This document shows positions 42,480 through 51,021 of a stretch of 64,000 bases of DNA, piece after piece (the first letter of the stretch is position 1; each line of letters begins with the position of its first letter). Both the position numbers and the translations under genes were made by a program. Below the pieces are notes generated by a model, which saw nothing but the letters and a program-made list of their open reading frames with translations, made no database searches and had not been told where the DNA came from. The stretch comes from Actinobacteria bacterium OK074 (lineage in GTDB: Bacteria > Actinomycetota > Actinomycetes > Streptomycetales > Streptomycetaceae): positions 19,929-83,928 of the forward strand of contig LJCV01000198.1 in NCBI GenBank assembly GCA_001298575.1, given 5' to 3'.

Positions 42480-43160
42480 CTACTCGGCGGCGGCCACCGG
42501 CTCCGCCGCCTGCTCCGCTTCCCGCTCCCGCTCCGCCGTCTCCGTGTCCTTCTCCCCCGCGATCTTCTTCGCCCGCCGCTTGACGACCCACATCGACGTC
42601 AGGCCGAACAGGACCGCCGCCGCCAGGCCCAGGTACGAGAACCGCTTCAGCCAGTCCTCGGCGACCATGCCGACGTAGTAGACGATCGCCGTGGTGCCGC
42701 CCGCCCAGATGACACCGCCGAGGACGTTGGCGATCAGGAACTTCCAGTAGGGCATCCGCAGCACCCCCGCGAGGGGACCGGCGAAGATGCGCAGCAGGGC
42801 GATGAAGCGGCCGAAGAAGACCGCCCACATGCCCCACTTCTCGAAGGACCGTTCGGCGGTGGCGACATGGGCCTCGCCGAAGTGCTTGGGGAACTTGGCG
42901 CCGAGCCAGGCCAGCAGCGGCCGTCCGCCCTTGCGGCCGATGGCGTAGCCGATGGAGTCGCCGACGACCGCGCCGACGGTGGCGCAGGCGCCGAGGATCA
43001 CCGGGTTGATGCCGCCGTGCTGGGAGGACAGCAGCGCCGCCGAGACCAGCACGATCTCGCCGGGCAGCGGGATGCCCAGGCTCTCCAGGCCGATGACCAG
43101 GGCCACCAGCGCGTAGATGCTGACCGCGGGCACCGTCTCCAGCCACTCCTGGACGTGCAA
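42480..43160 (-). CDS. DedA family membrane protein
   Basis: The 226-aa protein has the DedA/SNARE-associated core: LGIPLPGEIVLVSAALL, FFGRFIALLRIFAGPLAGVLRM and a glycine-rich GDSIGYAIGRKGG, with about five membrane helices and a charged C-terminal tail. DedA proteins are implicated in lipid-carrier recycling and envelope integrity. The TTG at 43160 has GGGAGG eight bases upstream and gives the usual length; longer starts are unlikely. Confidence 0.9.
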   Translation of the reverse strand: MHVQEWLETVPAVSIYALVALVIGLESLGIPLPGEIVLVSAALLSSQHGGINPVILGACATVGAVVGDSIGYAIGRKGGRPLLAWLGAKFPKHFGEAHVATAERSFEKWGMWAVFFGRFIALLRIFAGPLAGVLRMPYWKFLIANVLGGVIWAGGTTAIVYYVGMVAEDWLKRFSYLGLAAAVLFGLTSMWVVKRRAKKIAGEKDTETAEREREAEQAAEPVAAAE

Positions 43161-43332
43161 CGCCGGTTCCTCCCGTTTCGCCGTGCGTGAGAGCCGCGCT
43201 GCGCGCAGGCCGTCCGGGAAGCCTACCGGCTCGGCCGGACGAAGGACCGTGAACGGTCGGGGCGCCCTACGCCGGAGGGCCCACGGGGGTTCCGGGTCAC
43301 AGGGGTTCCCGGCGGGCAACGGCCGGACTTAG

Positions 43333-43352
43333 TGTTCTCGCCGGAGAGAACA
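43333..43352. promoter_or_regulatory. Perfect inverted repeat upstream of the DapB-like oxidoreductase gene
   Basis: TGTTCTC-N6-GAGAACA is a perfect 7-bp palindrome, 50 bases upstream of ATG 43402. No regulator gene is adjacent, so a distant TetR- or GntR-type protein would have to bind it. Confidence 0.5.
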
Positions 43353-43401
43353 ACATTCTCGCTTCGCCGTGCCCGTGCCAGTGAACACGAACGAGGTGGA
43401 C

Positions 43402-44430
43402 ATGAGTCTTCGAGTCGTCCAGTGGGCCACGGGCAACATCGGCACCCGGTCGCTGCGTTCCGTCCTGGAGCACCCGAACCTGACGCTGGCGGGCGTGTAC
43501 GTCCACTCGCCGGACAAGGCCGGGCGGGACGCGGGCGAGTTGTGCGGCCTCGACGCCACCGGGGTCACCGCCACGCACGACATCGACGAGATCCTGTCCC
43601 TCGGCGCCGACTGCGTGCTCTACATGCCGCGCGCGTGCGACGTCGACGAGGTGTGCCAACTGCTCGGCGCGGGCGCCAACATCGTGACCACGCGCGGCGA
43701 GTTCCACCATCCGGCGAGCATGGACCCGGCCGTACGGGACCGGGTCGAGGCCGCCTGCAAGCAGGGTGGCACCTCGGTGCACAGCACGGGCAGCAGCCCG
43801 GGGTTCATCGCCGAGGCGGTCCCCCTCATACTGGCCTCGATCCAGCGGCACTTGGACCTGCTGACCATCGACGAGTACGCCGACCTCTCCCAACGCGCCT
43901 CGCCGGGGCTGCTGTTCGACGTGATGGGGTTCGGCCGGGCGCCGGGCGGATTCGACGACATCCGGCTCTCCCACGTGCGGGACAGCTTCGGACCCTCGCT
44001 GCGGCTGCTCGCCGAGGGCCTGTCGCTGCCGCTCGACTCCGTTGAGGCGAGCGGGGAGTTGGCCACCGCACGGCATACGACGACCATCGCCGCGGGCACG
44101 CTGGAAGCGGGCACCGTGGCCGCGCAGCGGATGACCGTGACGGGACTGCGCGACGGGCGCCCGCTGCTCCGGTTCCGGGCGACCTGGTACTGCACCACCG
44201 ACGTCGAGCCCGAGTGGGACGTCCGGGACACCGGCTGGCACCTGGCGGTGGACGGCGACGCCCCGCTCGACATCGACATCCGCTTCGCGGTGCCCCTCGA
44301 ACGGATGGGCGCGGTCTCCCCCGGCTACACCGCCCACCGCGCCGTCAACGCCGTCCCGTACGTCTGCGCGGCGGCCCCGGGCATCCGTACCTCGCTGGAC
44401 CTGCCCGTCTTCACCGCCGACCTGTCCTGA
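43402..44430 (+). CDS. DapB-like NAD(P)-dependent oxidoreductase
   Basis: The 342-aa protein starts LRVVQWATGNIGTRSLR, a Rossmann dinucleotide loop in the form seen in the actinobacterial 2,4-diaminopentanoate/dihydrodipicolinate-reductase-like family. GEFHHP, then STGSSPGFIAEA, are also typical. The C-terminal half is a beta-sheet substrate domain. The substrate is unknown. ATG 43402 is preferred for its GAGGTGG, although an upstream ATG at 43369 is in frame. It stands alone behind a perfect inverted repeat. Confidence 0.85.
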   Translation: MSLRVVQWATGNIGTRSLRSVLEHPNLTLAGVYVHSPDKAGRDAGELCGLDATGVTATHDIDEILSLGADCVLYMPRACDVDEVCQLLGAGANIVTTRGEFHHPASMDPAVRDRVEAACKQGGTSVHSTGSSPGFIAEAVPLILASIQRHLDLLTIDEYADLSQRASPGLLFDVMGFGRAPGGFDDIRLSHVRDSFGPSLRLLAEGLSLPLDSVEASGELATARHTTTIAAGTLEAGTVAAQRMTVTGLRDGRPLLRFRATWYCTTDVEPEWDVRDTGWHLAVDGDAPLDIDIRFAVPLERMGAVSPGYTAHRAVNAVPYVCAAAPGIRTSLDLPVFTADLS

Positions 44431-44931
44431 CGCCTGCGCCCCGGGCACGTCGGCGGCAGCGGTGTACGGCACAAGAACCGAACTCCCGACAGTCGGCCGG
44501 ACAAAAACGGTGCATGCTGCATTCGGGCCAAGGTGAACCCAAAATCCTTGTTTTCAAATTCCCGATTTCGCCGCCGACCGGCCCACCGTCACGCCTCCGG
44601 CCCGGCCGAAATACACGGCCGAGACAGGCCGGATCGCCATTTCCCGCACACAGTTGATTGTTGAATGGCTACGCTGCAATACTCCGCTTCCAACCCAGCC
44701 GCCATCCCGGGCAGGGGCCGCTTCGACGCCCGGGATCAGCCCCGACCAAGGGCATCACGAACCCCCCACAAAGTCCGCACAATTATCCGGTCGACATATG
44801 CGAATGGCGTTCACGATCCGTCCCCGGCGGAAAGCTGATCACCGCTCACATCTTTCCGCGTAGAAACGGAATGCCGCACTCATCGCAGCGACCGGGCGTG
44901 CGGTCCAAAGCAGCACAAAGAAGGTGCGCCC
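44431..44931. other. 500-base intergenic region before the DUF485/symporter operon
   Basis: This stretch is richer in A and T than its neighbours (44510-44680 in particular), which suggests a promoter region for the operon beginning at 44932. TTGATT and TACGCT hexamers occur around 44655-44680 but are spaced too closely to call a promoter. Open frames here lack ribosome-binding sites and are not supported. No riboswitch was recognised. Confidence 0.5.
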
Positions 44932-45486
44932 GTGTTCAGACACTTCACTCCCCAGGACAGCTCGTACTCGGACGGCACGTACCCGGACAGCGCATACCCG
45001 GACGCCCGGACCGCGGCCTCCCGGCCCCCGGACGTCTTCCGCCCGTACCGGGAGCAGCAGGCGGAGCCGCCCTCGCCCGACGCGGTGTGGCGCGCGACGG
45101 CACGGTCGATCCGCACCGACCCCGAGTTCGCCGCCCTGCGGTCCGCCCAGAGGTCGTTCGGGGCCCGGGTCGCGGTCCTGGCCGTCGGCGGCTTCCTGGC
45201 CTACGTCCTGCTGTCGAGCTTCGCCGCGGAGGTCATGAACCACCGGCTGGCCGGCCGCATGACGCTCGGTCTGGCGCTCGGGCTCGCGCAGTTCGCCGTC
45301 ATGGCGCTGGTCGCCTGGCGGCACGGCCGGCACATGCGCCGCCGGGTCGACCCGGTCGCACACCGCCTGCGCACCCGCTTCGAGGAGCCGGACCGGAAGA
45401 CGTCCCCGAGGCCGCCCCGGCCGATTCTGCGCACGAACCCGGGCCACGGCCGCACGCAGCAGCCAAGGCGGTACCGCTCATGGTGA
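44932..45486 (+). CDS. DUF485 family membrane protein
   Basis: The 184-aa protein has a Tyr/Asp/Pro-rich N-terminus, then a DUF485 core (about 60-135) with two membrane helices (VAVLAVGGFLAYVLLSSF and TLGLALGLAQFAVMALVAW). DUF485 proteins typically sit just before acetate/solute symporter genes and are thought to assist them. The start is GTG 44932 with AAGGTG upstream. Its end overlaps the symporter start by seven bases. The basic C-terminal tail is unusually long. Confidence 0.88.
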   Translation: MFRHFTPQDSSYSDGTYPDSAYPDARTAASRPPDVFRPYREQQAEPPSPDAVWRATARSIRTDPEFAALRSAQRSFGARVAVLAVGGFLAYVLLSSFAAEVMNHRLAGRMTLGLALGLAQFAVMALVAWRHGRHMRRRVDPVAHRLRTRFEEPDRKTSPRPPRPILRTNPGHGRTQQPRRYRSW

Positions 45487-47138
45487 CGACAGCCTCCGCG
45501 ACCCCCCGCGTCATCGACACCGCAGCACCCGGCGGCGCCCCCCGCGCACTCGCCGACGGCGTCATCGACACCTTCTCCCTCCAACTCACTTTCGTGCTCT
45601 TCCTGTCGGTGGTCGTCGTCACCCTGTTCGCCGCGCTCCTGACGGCCCCGCACCGCGACGAACTGAGCGAGTTCTACCTCGGCAACCGGGACATGTCGCC
45701 GCTGCGCAACGGCCTGGCGATGTGCGGCGACTACCTGTCGGCGGCAACCCTCCTGGGCAGTACGGGACTTGTGGCGCTCACCGGCTACGACGGCCTGCTC
45801 TACCTGGGCGGCACGGCCGTGGCCTGGCTGATGGTGATCCTCGTGATCGCCGAACCCCTGCGCAACTCGGGCTCGTTCACGCTCGGCGACACGCTCGCGC
45901 TGCGGCTGCCCCGGCAGGCGCGCCCCGTGCGCCTCGCGCTCTCCGTGTGCGTCCTGGCCGTCACCACGCTCTACCTGGTGGCCCAACTCATCGGCAGCGT
46001 CGCCCTGTTGACGCAGTTCATCGGAGAGCCCAGCACCGCCACCCGGACGATGTGCGTCGTCGTCATCGGTGTGATCGTCGTGATGTACGCCTCGCTGGGC
46101 GGGATGCCCGGCGCGACCTTCGTCCAGATCGCGAAGGCCGTGATGCTGGTGGCGGGCGTGGCGATCACCGCCGTGATGGTCCTGCACCACTTCGACTGGA
46201 ACGTCAACGCCCTGCTGACCGCCGCCGCCGACAACAGCGGAGTCGGACAGCGGTTCCTGGAGTCGGGCCTGCGCTACGGCGGCGGCACCACCAGCAAGCT
46301 GGACTTCTTCAGCCTCCAACTGGCCATCGTGCTCGGCCTCGCGGCCCTCCCCCACGTGGCGATGCGGCTGCTCGCCCCGCGCCGGACCAGGGTCCTGCGC
46401 GCCTCCGTCGTCTGGTCCGTCGGCCTGGTCGGCTTCGTCTGCCTGGCCGCGGGCATCCTCGGCCTCGGCGCCACCGCCATCCTCGGCCGCGGCGCCATCA
46501 CCTCGGTCGACCCCAAGGGCGACGCGGCCGTCCTGTTGCTCGCCCGGTCGCTGGGCGGTGGCATCCTCACCGCCCTCATCTCCAGCCTGGCCTTCGTCAC
46601 CCTGCTGGCGGTCGCGGCCGGCCTCACCCTCGCCGCGGCCTCCTCGCTCGCGCACGACCTCTACGGGCAGGTCCTGCGCAAGGGCCGCGCGAGCCAGTCG
46701 GAGGAACTGGTCGTGGCGCGCCTCGGCGGGGTCGTCATCGGCGTCCTCGGCATGGCGCTCTCCCTGCTGTCCTGGGAGATCAGCACCGCCACCCTCGCGT
46801 TCCTGGCCTTCGCCATCGCCGCCTCCGCGATCCTGCCCGCGCTGCTCTACAGCCTGTTCTGGCGGCGCTTCACCGCCCGGGGCGCGCTGTTCGGCCTCTA
46901 CGGCGGGCTGCTGTGCTCCGTCCTCCTGGTCGTGTTCTCCCCGGTGGTGTCCTCGACGCCCACCTCGATCTACCCCGACGCGGACTTCGCGTGGTTCCCG
47001 CTGCAGAACCCCGGCATCGTCTCCATCCCGGCGGGCTTCTTGTTCGGCTGGCTGGGCAGTGTGCTGAGCGGGCGTCAGGACGACGCCGCCTACGAGGAGT
47101 TCGAGGTACGCACGTTGATCGGAGCCGGACGGGAGTGA
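45480..47138 (+). CDS. Sodium:solute symporter (acetate/monocarboxylate ActP-like)
   Basis: The 552-aa SSS-family transporter has about 13 membrane helices, with SEFYLGNRDMSPLRNGLAMCGDYLSAATLLG near the N-terminus and the family motif YASLGGMPGATFVQIAK mid-protein. Pairing with DUF485 is typical of ActP and MctC carriers for acetate, pyruvate or propionate. ATG 45480 overlaps the DUF485 stop, so translation is coupled. It could energise uptake of short-chain organic acids. Confidence 0.92.
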   Translation: MVTTASATPRVIDTAAPGGAPRALADGVIDTFSLQLTFVLFLSVVVVTLFAALLTAPHRDELSEFYLGNRDMSPLRNGLAMCGDYLSAATLLGSTGLVALTGYDGLLYLGGTAVAWLMVILVIAEPLRNSGSFTLGDTLALRLPRQARPVRLALSVCVLAVTTLYLVAQLIGSVALLTQFIGEPSTATRTMCVVVIGVIVVMYASLGGMPGATFVQIAKAVMLVAGVAITAVMVLHHFDWNVNALLTAAADNSGVGQRFLESGLRYGGGTTSKLDFFSLQLAIVLGLAALPHVAMRLLAPRRTRVLRASVVWSVGLVGFVCLAAGILGLGATAILGRGAITSVDPKGDAAVLLLARSLGGGILTALISSLAFVTLLAVAAGLTLAAASSLAHDLYGQVLRKGRASQSEELVVARLGGVVIGVLGMALSLLSWEISTATLAFLAFAIAASAILPALLYSLFWRRFTARGALFGLYGGLLCSVLLVVFSPVVSSTPTSIYPDADFAWFPLQNPGIVSIPAGFLFGWLGSVLSGRQDDAAYEEFEVRTLIGAGRE

Positions 47139-47173
47139 CCGCCGCAAGCCCTCGGGAAGGGACCCGACCCCCC

Positions 47174-47782
47174 ATGCACAGGCGCACGTCGAGGAAGTGG
47201 CCGCGGGTGGTGGCCGCCGGAGTGACGGCCACGGCCGCACTGGCCCTCTTCGGCTCCACGGGCCACGCCGTGCCCGCCCCCACGGACCGCCCGCCCACGG
47301 TCACCGTCGTCAACCCCGCGTCCGCGTCCCCGGCCGACACCCCGGAAGGCGCTCCCGGGTCGACGTCGGTGACGTCCGTCACCGTCATCGACCCCGCGGA
47401 CTACCCCTGGAAGAACGCCACGGACATCCACACCTCCGACGGCCACGGGTACTACAAACGCTCGTGCGCGTCCTTCGCGGCGTGGGCGCTCCGCGCGGGC
47501 GGGCGGGTCACCGCGAAGTCCGCCGACTTCCTCGGCGATGCGGGACGCTGGCACGGGACCGCCTCCAGCACGGTGCCGCACGTCGGGGACATCGCGCAGT
47601 GGGATCCCTGGACGGGGGGTGCGGGGGCGTTGGGGCATGTGGCGTACGTGGCGGAGGTGCGGGGGGAGCGGGTGACCGTGTACGAGTACAACTTCCGCAG
47701 TGCGTTCAACGGGAACCGGGGGGAGAGGCTGGGGGTTCGGACGGTGAACGCGGCTGCCGTCAGTCGGTATCTGCGGTTCTGA
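47174..47782 (+). CDS. Secreted CHAP-domain amidase/endopeptidase
   Basis: The 202-aa protein has a signal peptide (basic start, hydrophobic VVAAGVTATAALALFGSTGHA), a Thr/Pro/Ser-rich linker and a C-terminal CHAP domain. The catalytic Cys is in SCASFAAWAL and the His in GHVAYVAEV. CHAP enzymes cleave peptidoglycan peptides. No cell-wall-binding repeat is seen. It follows the symporter by 36 bases. GGAAGGG upstream is somewhat far from the ATG. Confidence 0.88.
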   Translation: MHRRTSRKWPRVVAAGVTATAALALFGSTGHAVPAPTDRPPTVTVVNPASASPADTPEGAPGSTSVTSVTVIDPADYPWKNATDIHTSDGHGYYKRSCASFAAWALRAGGRVTAKSADFLGDAGRWHGTASSTVPHVGDIAQWDPWTGGAGALGHVAYVAEVRGERVTVYEYNFRSAFNGNRGERLGVRTVNAAAVSRYLRF

Positions 47783-47786
47783 GGGG

Positions 47787-47873
47787 CGGTTCTTCGGCTG
47801 CGGGTGCGTGGGGGTTGTTCGCGCCCACGCGGCGAAGCCGCACGATCTCGCGGCCCCGCGCCCCGAAGAACCG
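47787..47873 (-). repeat. Dispersed GC-rich 3'-end element, copy 2, in a large stem-loop
   Basis: The core is about 80% identical to copies 1 and 4. It is flanked by perfect 11-bp inverted repeats CGGTTCTTCGG (47787-47797) and CCGAAGAACCG (47863-47873), so the whole element could fold into one stem-loop. It lies directly after the CHAP stop, facing a convergent thioesterase. Confidence 0.7.
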
Positions 47874-47946
47874 ACGGGCGGGCCCGGTTCCGGTGGGCCC
47901 GCTCACCCCCTGGCGAGAACGGGCCCCAGCGGTCCCACGACCTCGT

Positions 47947-48399
47947 TCAGCCGCTCGGCCGCAGAGTCCACACCACCGTCATCTCCGCCGTCACCGCGCC
48001 GTCCGCCCGGCTGATGGCGACGGAGACCGGGAACTCGGGGCGGGTGCCCGCGTCGAGTTCGGTGATGACCTCGGCGACCGGGCGGCCCAGCGTGGCCGTG
48101 GCGGTGACCGTGCCCTTGGCGAGCTTCTTGTAGGCGATCTCGGCATTCACCGCGAGGGGCACCGCACGCGAGAGCTGCTCTCCGAAGGCGGCCAGGACGA
48201 CGGCGCCGCTCGCCGACTCCCCCAGGGAGAACAGCGCGCCGGCGTGCGGGCCGCCGACGTGGTTGTGGAACTCGCCCTGGTCCGGCAGGGTCACCACGGC
48301 CCGCTCCGGCGAGGTCTCCAGGAACTCCAGGTTGAGGGTCCTGGTCATCGGCACGGTCGCGACGAGCATCTCGCCGATCGACTTCTGGTCTGCGCTCAT
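47947..48399 (-). CDS. Hotdog-fold thioesterase (DUF4442/PaaI-like)
   Basis: The 150-aa protein has the hotdog pattern HNHVGGPHAGALFSLGESASG, with the HxGxxF/L-type helix entry, and later VPLAVNAEIAYKKLAKGTVTATA. It probably hydrolyses acyl-CoA or an acyl-carrier thioester. It starts at ATG 48399. The substrate cannot be inferred from neighbours. Confidence 0.85.
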   Translation of the reverse strand: MSADQKSIGEMLVATVPMTRTLNLEFLETSPERAVVTLPDQGEFHNHVGGPHAGALFSLGESASGAVVLAAFGEQLSRAVPLAVNAEIAYKKLAKGTVTATATLGRPVAEVITELDAGTRPEFPVSVAISRADGAVTAEMTVVWTLRPSG

Positions 48400-48438
48400 G
48401 CGGGCATGTTACCCACGAGTAGCGATTCCTGGCCAGAC

Positions 48439-49284
48439 TCAGCCGATCCCGAAGGCCCCCGAGGGCGGCACGGGCGACGGCACGGCGTCCTCGTCCCGTA
48501 CGGGCCGGGCGTCGCCGATGAACTTCCGCAGCGCGGCCCCGTGTTCGACCCGGGCGGGAAACGCGTCCGCGGCCGTACGGCGGGCCAGGGCGGCGGTGTC
48601 CAGCGGGCGGTGCGCGGCGAGCAGGACGGCGTTGCCGAAGCGGCGTCCGCGCAGGACGCCCGGTTCGGCGATCAGCGCCAGCTCCTCGAACACCGTGGCG
48701 AAGGTGGCCAGTTGGGACCGTACGAAGGCGAAGGGCGCGGAGTCCGCGAGGTTGGCGAGGTAGACGCCGTCGGCGCGCAGCACGCGTTCGGCGGCCCGCG
48801 CGTACGCCACCGTCGTGAGGTGGGCGGGGATGCGGGAGCCACCGAACACGTCGGCGATCAGTACGTCGGGGGAGTCGGGGGCGGCGGCGTCCAGCCAGAC
48901 GCGGGCATCGGCCGGGTGCAGCGCGATGCCCGCGTCGGCGGGCACGGGAAGGTGCTCCGCGACCAGGTCGAGGAGGCCGTGGTCGACGTCGACCACGGCC
49001 TGCCGCGAACCGGGCCGGGTGGCGGCGGCGTACCGGGGCAGCGTGAGCGCGCCCCCGCCCAGGTGCACGAGGTCCAGCGCCCGCCCCGGTGCCACGACGG
49101 CGTCCAGCACGTGCCCGAGCCGGCGCACGTACTCGAACTCCAGATGCGTCGGCGCGTCGAGGTCGACGTACGACTGCGGCGCCCCGTCGACGGTCAGCAG
49201 CCAGGCCCGCTCCCGGTCGACATCGGGCATGAGCTTGGCGGTCCCGTGATCAACGGACCGGGTAACGGGGATGGCTTCGTTCAC
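48439..49284 (-). CDS. Spermidine synthase-like methyltransferase-fold protein
   Basis: The 281-aa protein has the spermidine-synthase-type Rossmann core: LDLVHLGGGALTLPRYAAA, then VVDVDHGLLDLVAEHL and DVLIADVFGG. The polyamine-synthase catalytic Asp motifs are only partly kept, so it may be an orphan methyltransferase-like member rather than a true spermidine synthase. The start is GTG 49284. Confidence 0.82.
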   Translation of the reverse strand: MNEAIPVTRSVDHGTAKLMPDVDRERAWLLTVDGAPQSYVDLDAPTHLEFEYVRRLGHVLDAVVAPGRALDLVHLGGGALTLPRYAAATRPGSRQAVVDVDHGLLDLVAEHLPVPADAGIALHPADARVWLDAAAPDSPDVLIADVFGGSRIPAHLTTVAYARAAERVLRADGVYLANLADSAPFAFVRSQLATFATVFEELALIAEPGVLRGRRFGNAVLLAAHRPLDTAALARRTAADAFPARVEHGAALRKFIGDARPVRDEDAVPSPVPPSGAFGIG

Positions 49285-49337
49285 GCCACCATTCTGCCGA
49301 CCCCAAAAAACAGCGCCTAGTAAGGGCAGGAGAACAA

Positions 49338-49390
49338 CGCCCCCTGCAAGGGGCGCGGGGAACTGCGCGACCAGCCACACACGGCCCGCA
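49338..49390 (+). repeat. Dispersed GC-rich 3'-end element, copy 3 (short form)
   Basis: A hairpin CGCCCC-N6-GGGGCG (49338-49355) leads into GGGGCGCGGGGAACTGCGCG and CCAGCCAC. It shares both ends with copy 4 but lacks the central part. It lies between the tuf3 stop and the start of the spermidine-synthase-like gene. Confidence 0.65.
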
Positions 49391-49411
49391 GTCCCCCACC
49401 CCCAGAAACCG

Positions 49412-50602
49412 TCACCCCACAGAGGTAACCGTCCCCGCCCCAACCGTCCGCCCACCCTCACGAATGGCGAACCCCAACCCCGCCTCCAACGGAACATCCC
49501 GCCCCAGTTCCACAGTCATGTCGACCGTGTCCCCGGGCCGAACCACGCCCGTCTCCCCGAGGTCGACATCCCCCACCACATCCGCCGTACGGATGTAGAA
49601 CTGCGGCCGGTACCCGGTGGCCACCGCCGTCGTACGCCCGCCCTCACGCGCGGACAGCACGTACACCCGCGCCGTGAACCGCCGGCTGGGCACCACGCTC
49701 CCGGGCGCCGCGACGACGTGCCCGCGCCGCACCGCGTCGCGTGGCACGCCCCGCAGCAGGAGCGCCACGTTGTCCCCGGCCTGCGCCTCGTCCATCGGCT
49801 TGCCGAAGGTCTCCAGGCCGGTGACGACGGTCTCGACGCCGGCGCCGAGCACGTCGACACGGTCGCCGACGTGCACGGTGCCGCGCTCGACCGCGCCCGT
49901 GACGACCGTGCCGCGGCCGGTGATGGTGAGCACGTTCTCCACCGGCAGCAGGAACGGCGCGTCCACGTACCGCTCGGGCATGGGCACGTACGTGTCCACC
50001 GCGTCGAGCAGCGCGCCGATCGCCTCCGTCCACCGCGGGTCGCCCTCCAGCGCCTTGAGCCCGGACACCCGTACGACCGGTACGGCGTCGCCCGGATACC
50101 CCTGCGCGGTGAGCAGTTCGCGGATCTCCAGCTCGACGAGGTCCGTCAGCACAGCGTCCTCGCCGTCGTCGACGGCGTCGGCCTTGTTCAGCGCGACGAC
50201 GATGTGGTTCACGCCGACCTGCCGGGCGAGCAGCACGTGCTCGGCGGTCTGCGGCATGATCCCGTCGAGCGCGGAGACGACGAGGATCGCCCCGTCGAGC
50301 TGCGCGGCCCCGGTGACCATGTTCTTGACGTAGTCGGCGTGGCCCGGCATGTCCACGTGCGCGTAGTGCCGGGTGTCGGTCTCGTACTCGACGTGCGCGA
50401 TGTTGATGGTGATGCCGCGCGCGGCCTCCTCCGGGGCGCGGTCGATACGGTCGAACGAAACGTATTCGGTGGTGCTGCCGCTGCCGCGCTCGGCGAGGAC
50501 CTTGGTGATGGCGGCGGTCAGGGTGGTCTTGCCGTGGTCGACGTGGCCCATGGTGCCGATGTTCAGGTGCGGCTTGGTGCGCACGTATGCCGTCTTGGGC
50601 AT
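49412..50602 (-). CDS. tuf3: Divergent elongation factor Tu (EF-Tu3)
   Basis: The 396-aa GTPase carries aminoacyl-tRNA to the ribosome. G1 GHVDHGKTT (about 19-27), [15 protein letters not shown]3 DMPGHADY (canonical DCPGHADY) and G4 NKAD are in place, with EF-Tu domains 2 and 3. Substitutions throughout ([18 protein letters not shown]) set it apart from housekeeping EF-Tu. It stands alone, away from rpsL-rpsG-fusA. Streptomyces tuf3 genes of this kind are known, encode poorly expressed EF-Tu3 proteins and may act under stress. GAGG lies seven bases before the ATG. Confidence 0.95.
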   Translation of the reverse strand: MPKTAYVRTKPHLNIGTMGHVDHGKTTLTAAITKVLAERGSGSTTEYVSFDRIDRAPEEAARGITINIAHVEYETDTRHYAHVDMPGHADYVKNMVTGAAQLDGAILVVSALDGIMPQTAEHVLLARQVGVNHIVVALNKADAVDDGEDAVLTDLVELEIRELLTAQGYPGDAVPVVRVSGLKALEGDPRWTEAIGALLDAVDTYVPMPERYVDAPFLLPVENVLTITGRGTVVTGAVERGTVHVGDRVDVLGAGVETVVTGLETFGKPMDEAQAGDNVALLLRGVPRDAVRRGHVVAAPGSVVPSRRFTARVYVLSAREGGRTTAVATGYRPQFYIRTADVVGDVDLGETGVVRPGDTVDMTVELGRDVPLEAGLGFAIREGGRTVGAGTVTSVG

Positions 50603-51021
50603 GGCTGTACCTCGAAGCCTCTCCGTACCGTTTGGTCAGTACGTCCGAGAAATGGCCCCGGCTCCAGGAGATTTCCGGCCGGGACGGGGACCCCGAGGAC
50701 TTCCCGACCCTCCCCCTGCGGGGTCCGCCGGACAATCCGGGAAGGGTCAGCTTCGGGCGCCGTCGGCAGCGGCCAGGAACACCGGCACGGCAGCCTTCGG
50801 AGCATCCGCGACTGCGGATGCGGCGAGGGCGAATGCGTACCGGAACATGTCGTCGATCATCGCCGATGCACCGGCCCGCGTCGAATGGTTTTCCGCCGGT
50901 CGCCCGTGTGGGCGCACACGCGCGTGGACCACGCGCGATTCCGGGGTGATCCACAGGTTCCGTAACCCGGGTGAGACGAACCATACGGCGATCACACACC
51001 CCGGTCGGCTACTGTCGCCGG
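50603..51021. other. Intergenic region between tuf3 and the VTT membrane gene
   Basis: This 419-base divergent region holds the tuf3 leader and the VTT gene promoter. It contains a perfect 19-bp palindrome (50918-50936) and CGTAC/GTACG arms near 50624-50643. A minus-strand frame at 50747-50995 has no ribosome-binding site and is not supported. Confidence 0.5.
50918..50936. promoter_or_regulatory. Perfect 19-bp palindrome
   Basis: CGCGCGTGG-A-CCACGCGCG is perfectly symmetrical. A second short inverted repeat GTGTG-GGCG-CACAC (50905-50918) abuts it. It is about 85 bases upstream of the VTT membrane gene and 315 from tuf3. It could be an operator or an RNA hairpin. Confidence 0.4.

Noticed and set aside
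44654..44863. Short open frames in the spacer before the DUF485 gene
   Set aside because: They have no ribosome-binding site or conserved sequence; the region fits a promoter.
50747..50995. 82-codon minus-strand frame upstream of tuf3
   Set aside because: There is no ribosome-binding site, and it crosses palindromic DNA likely to be regulatory.
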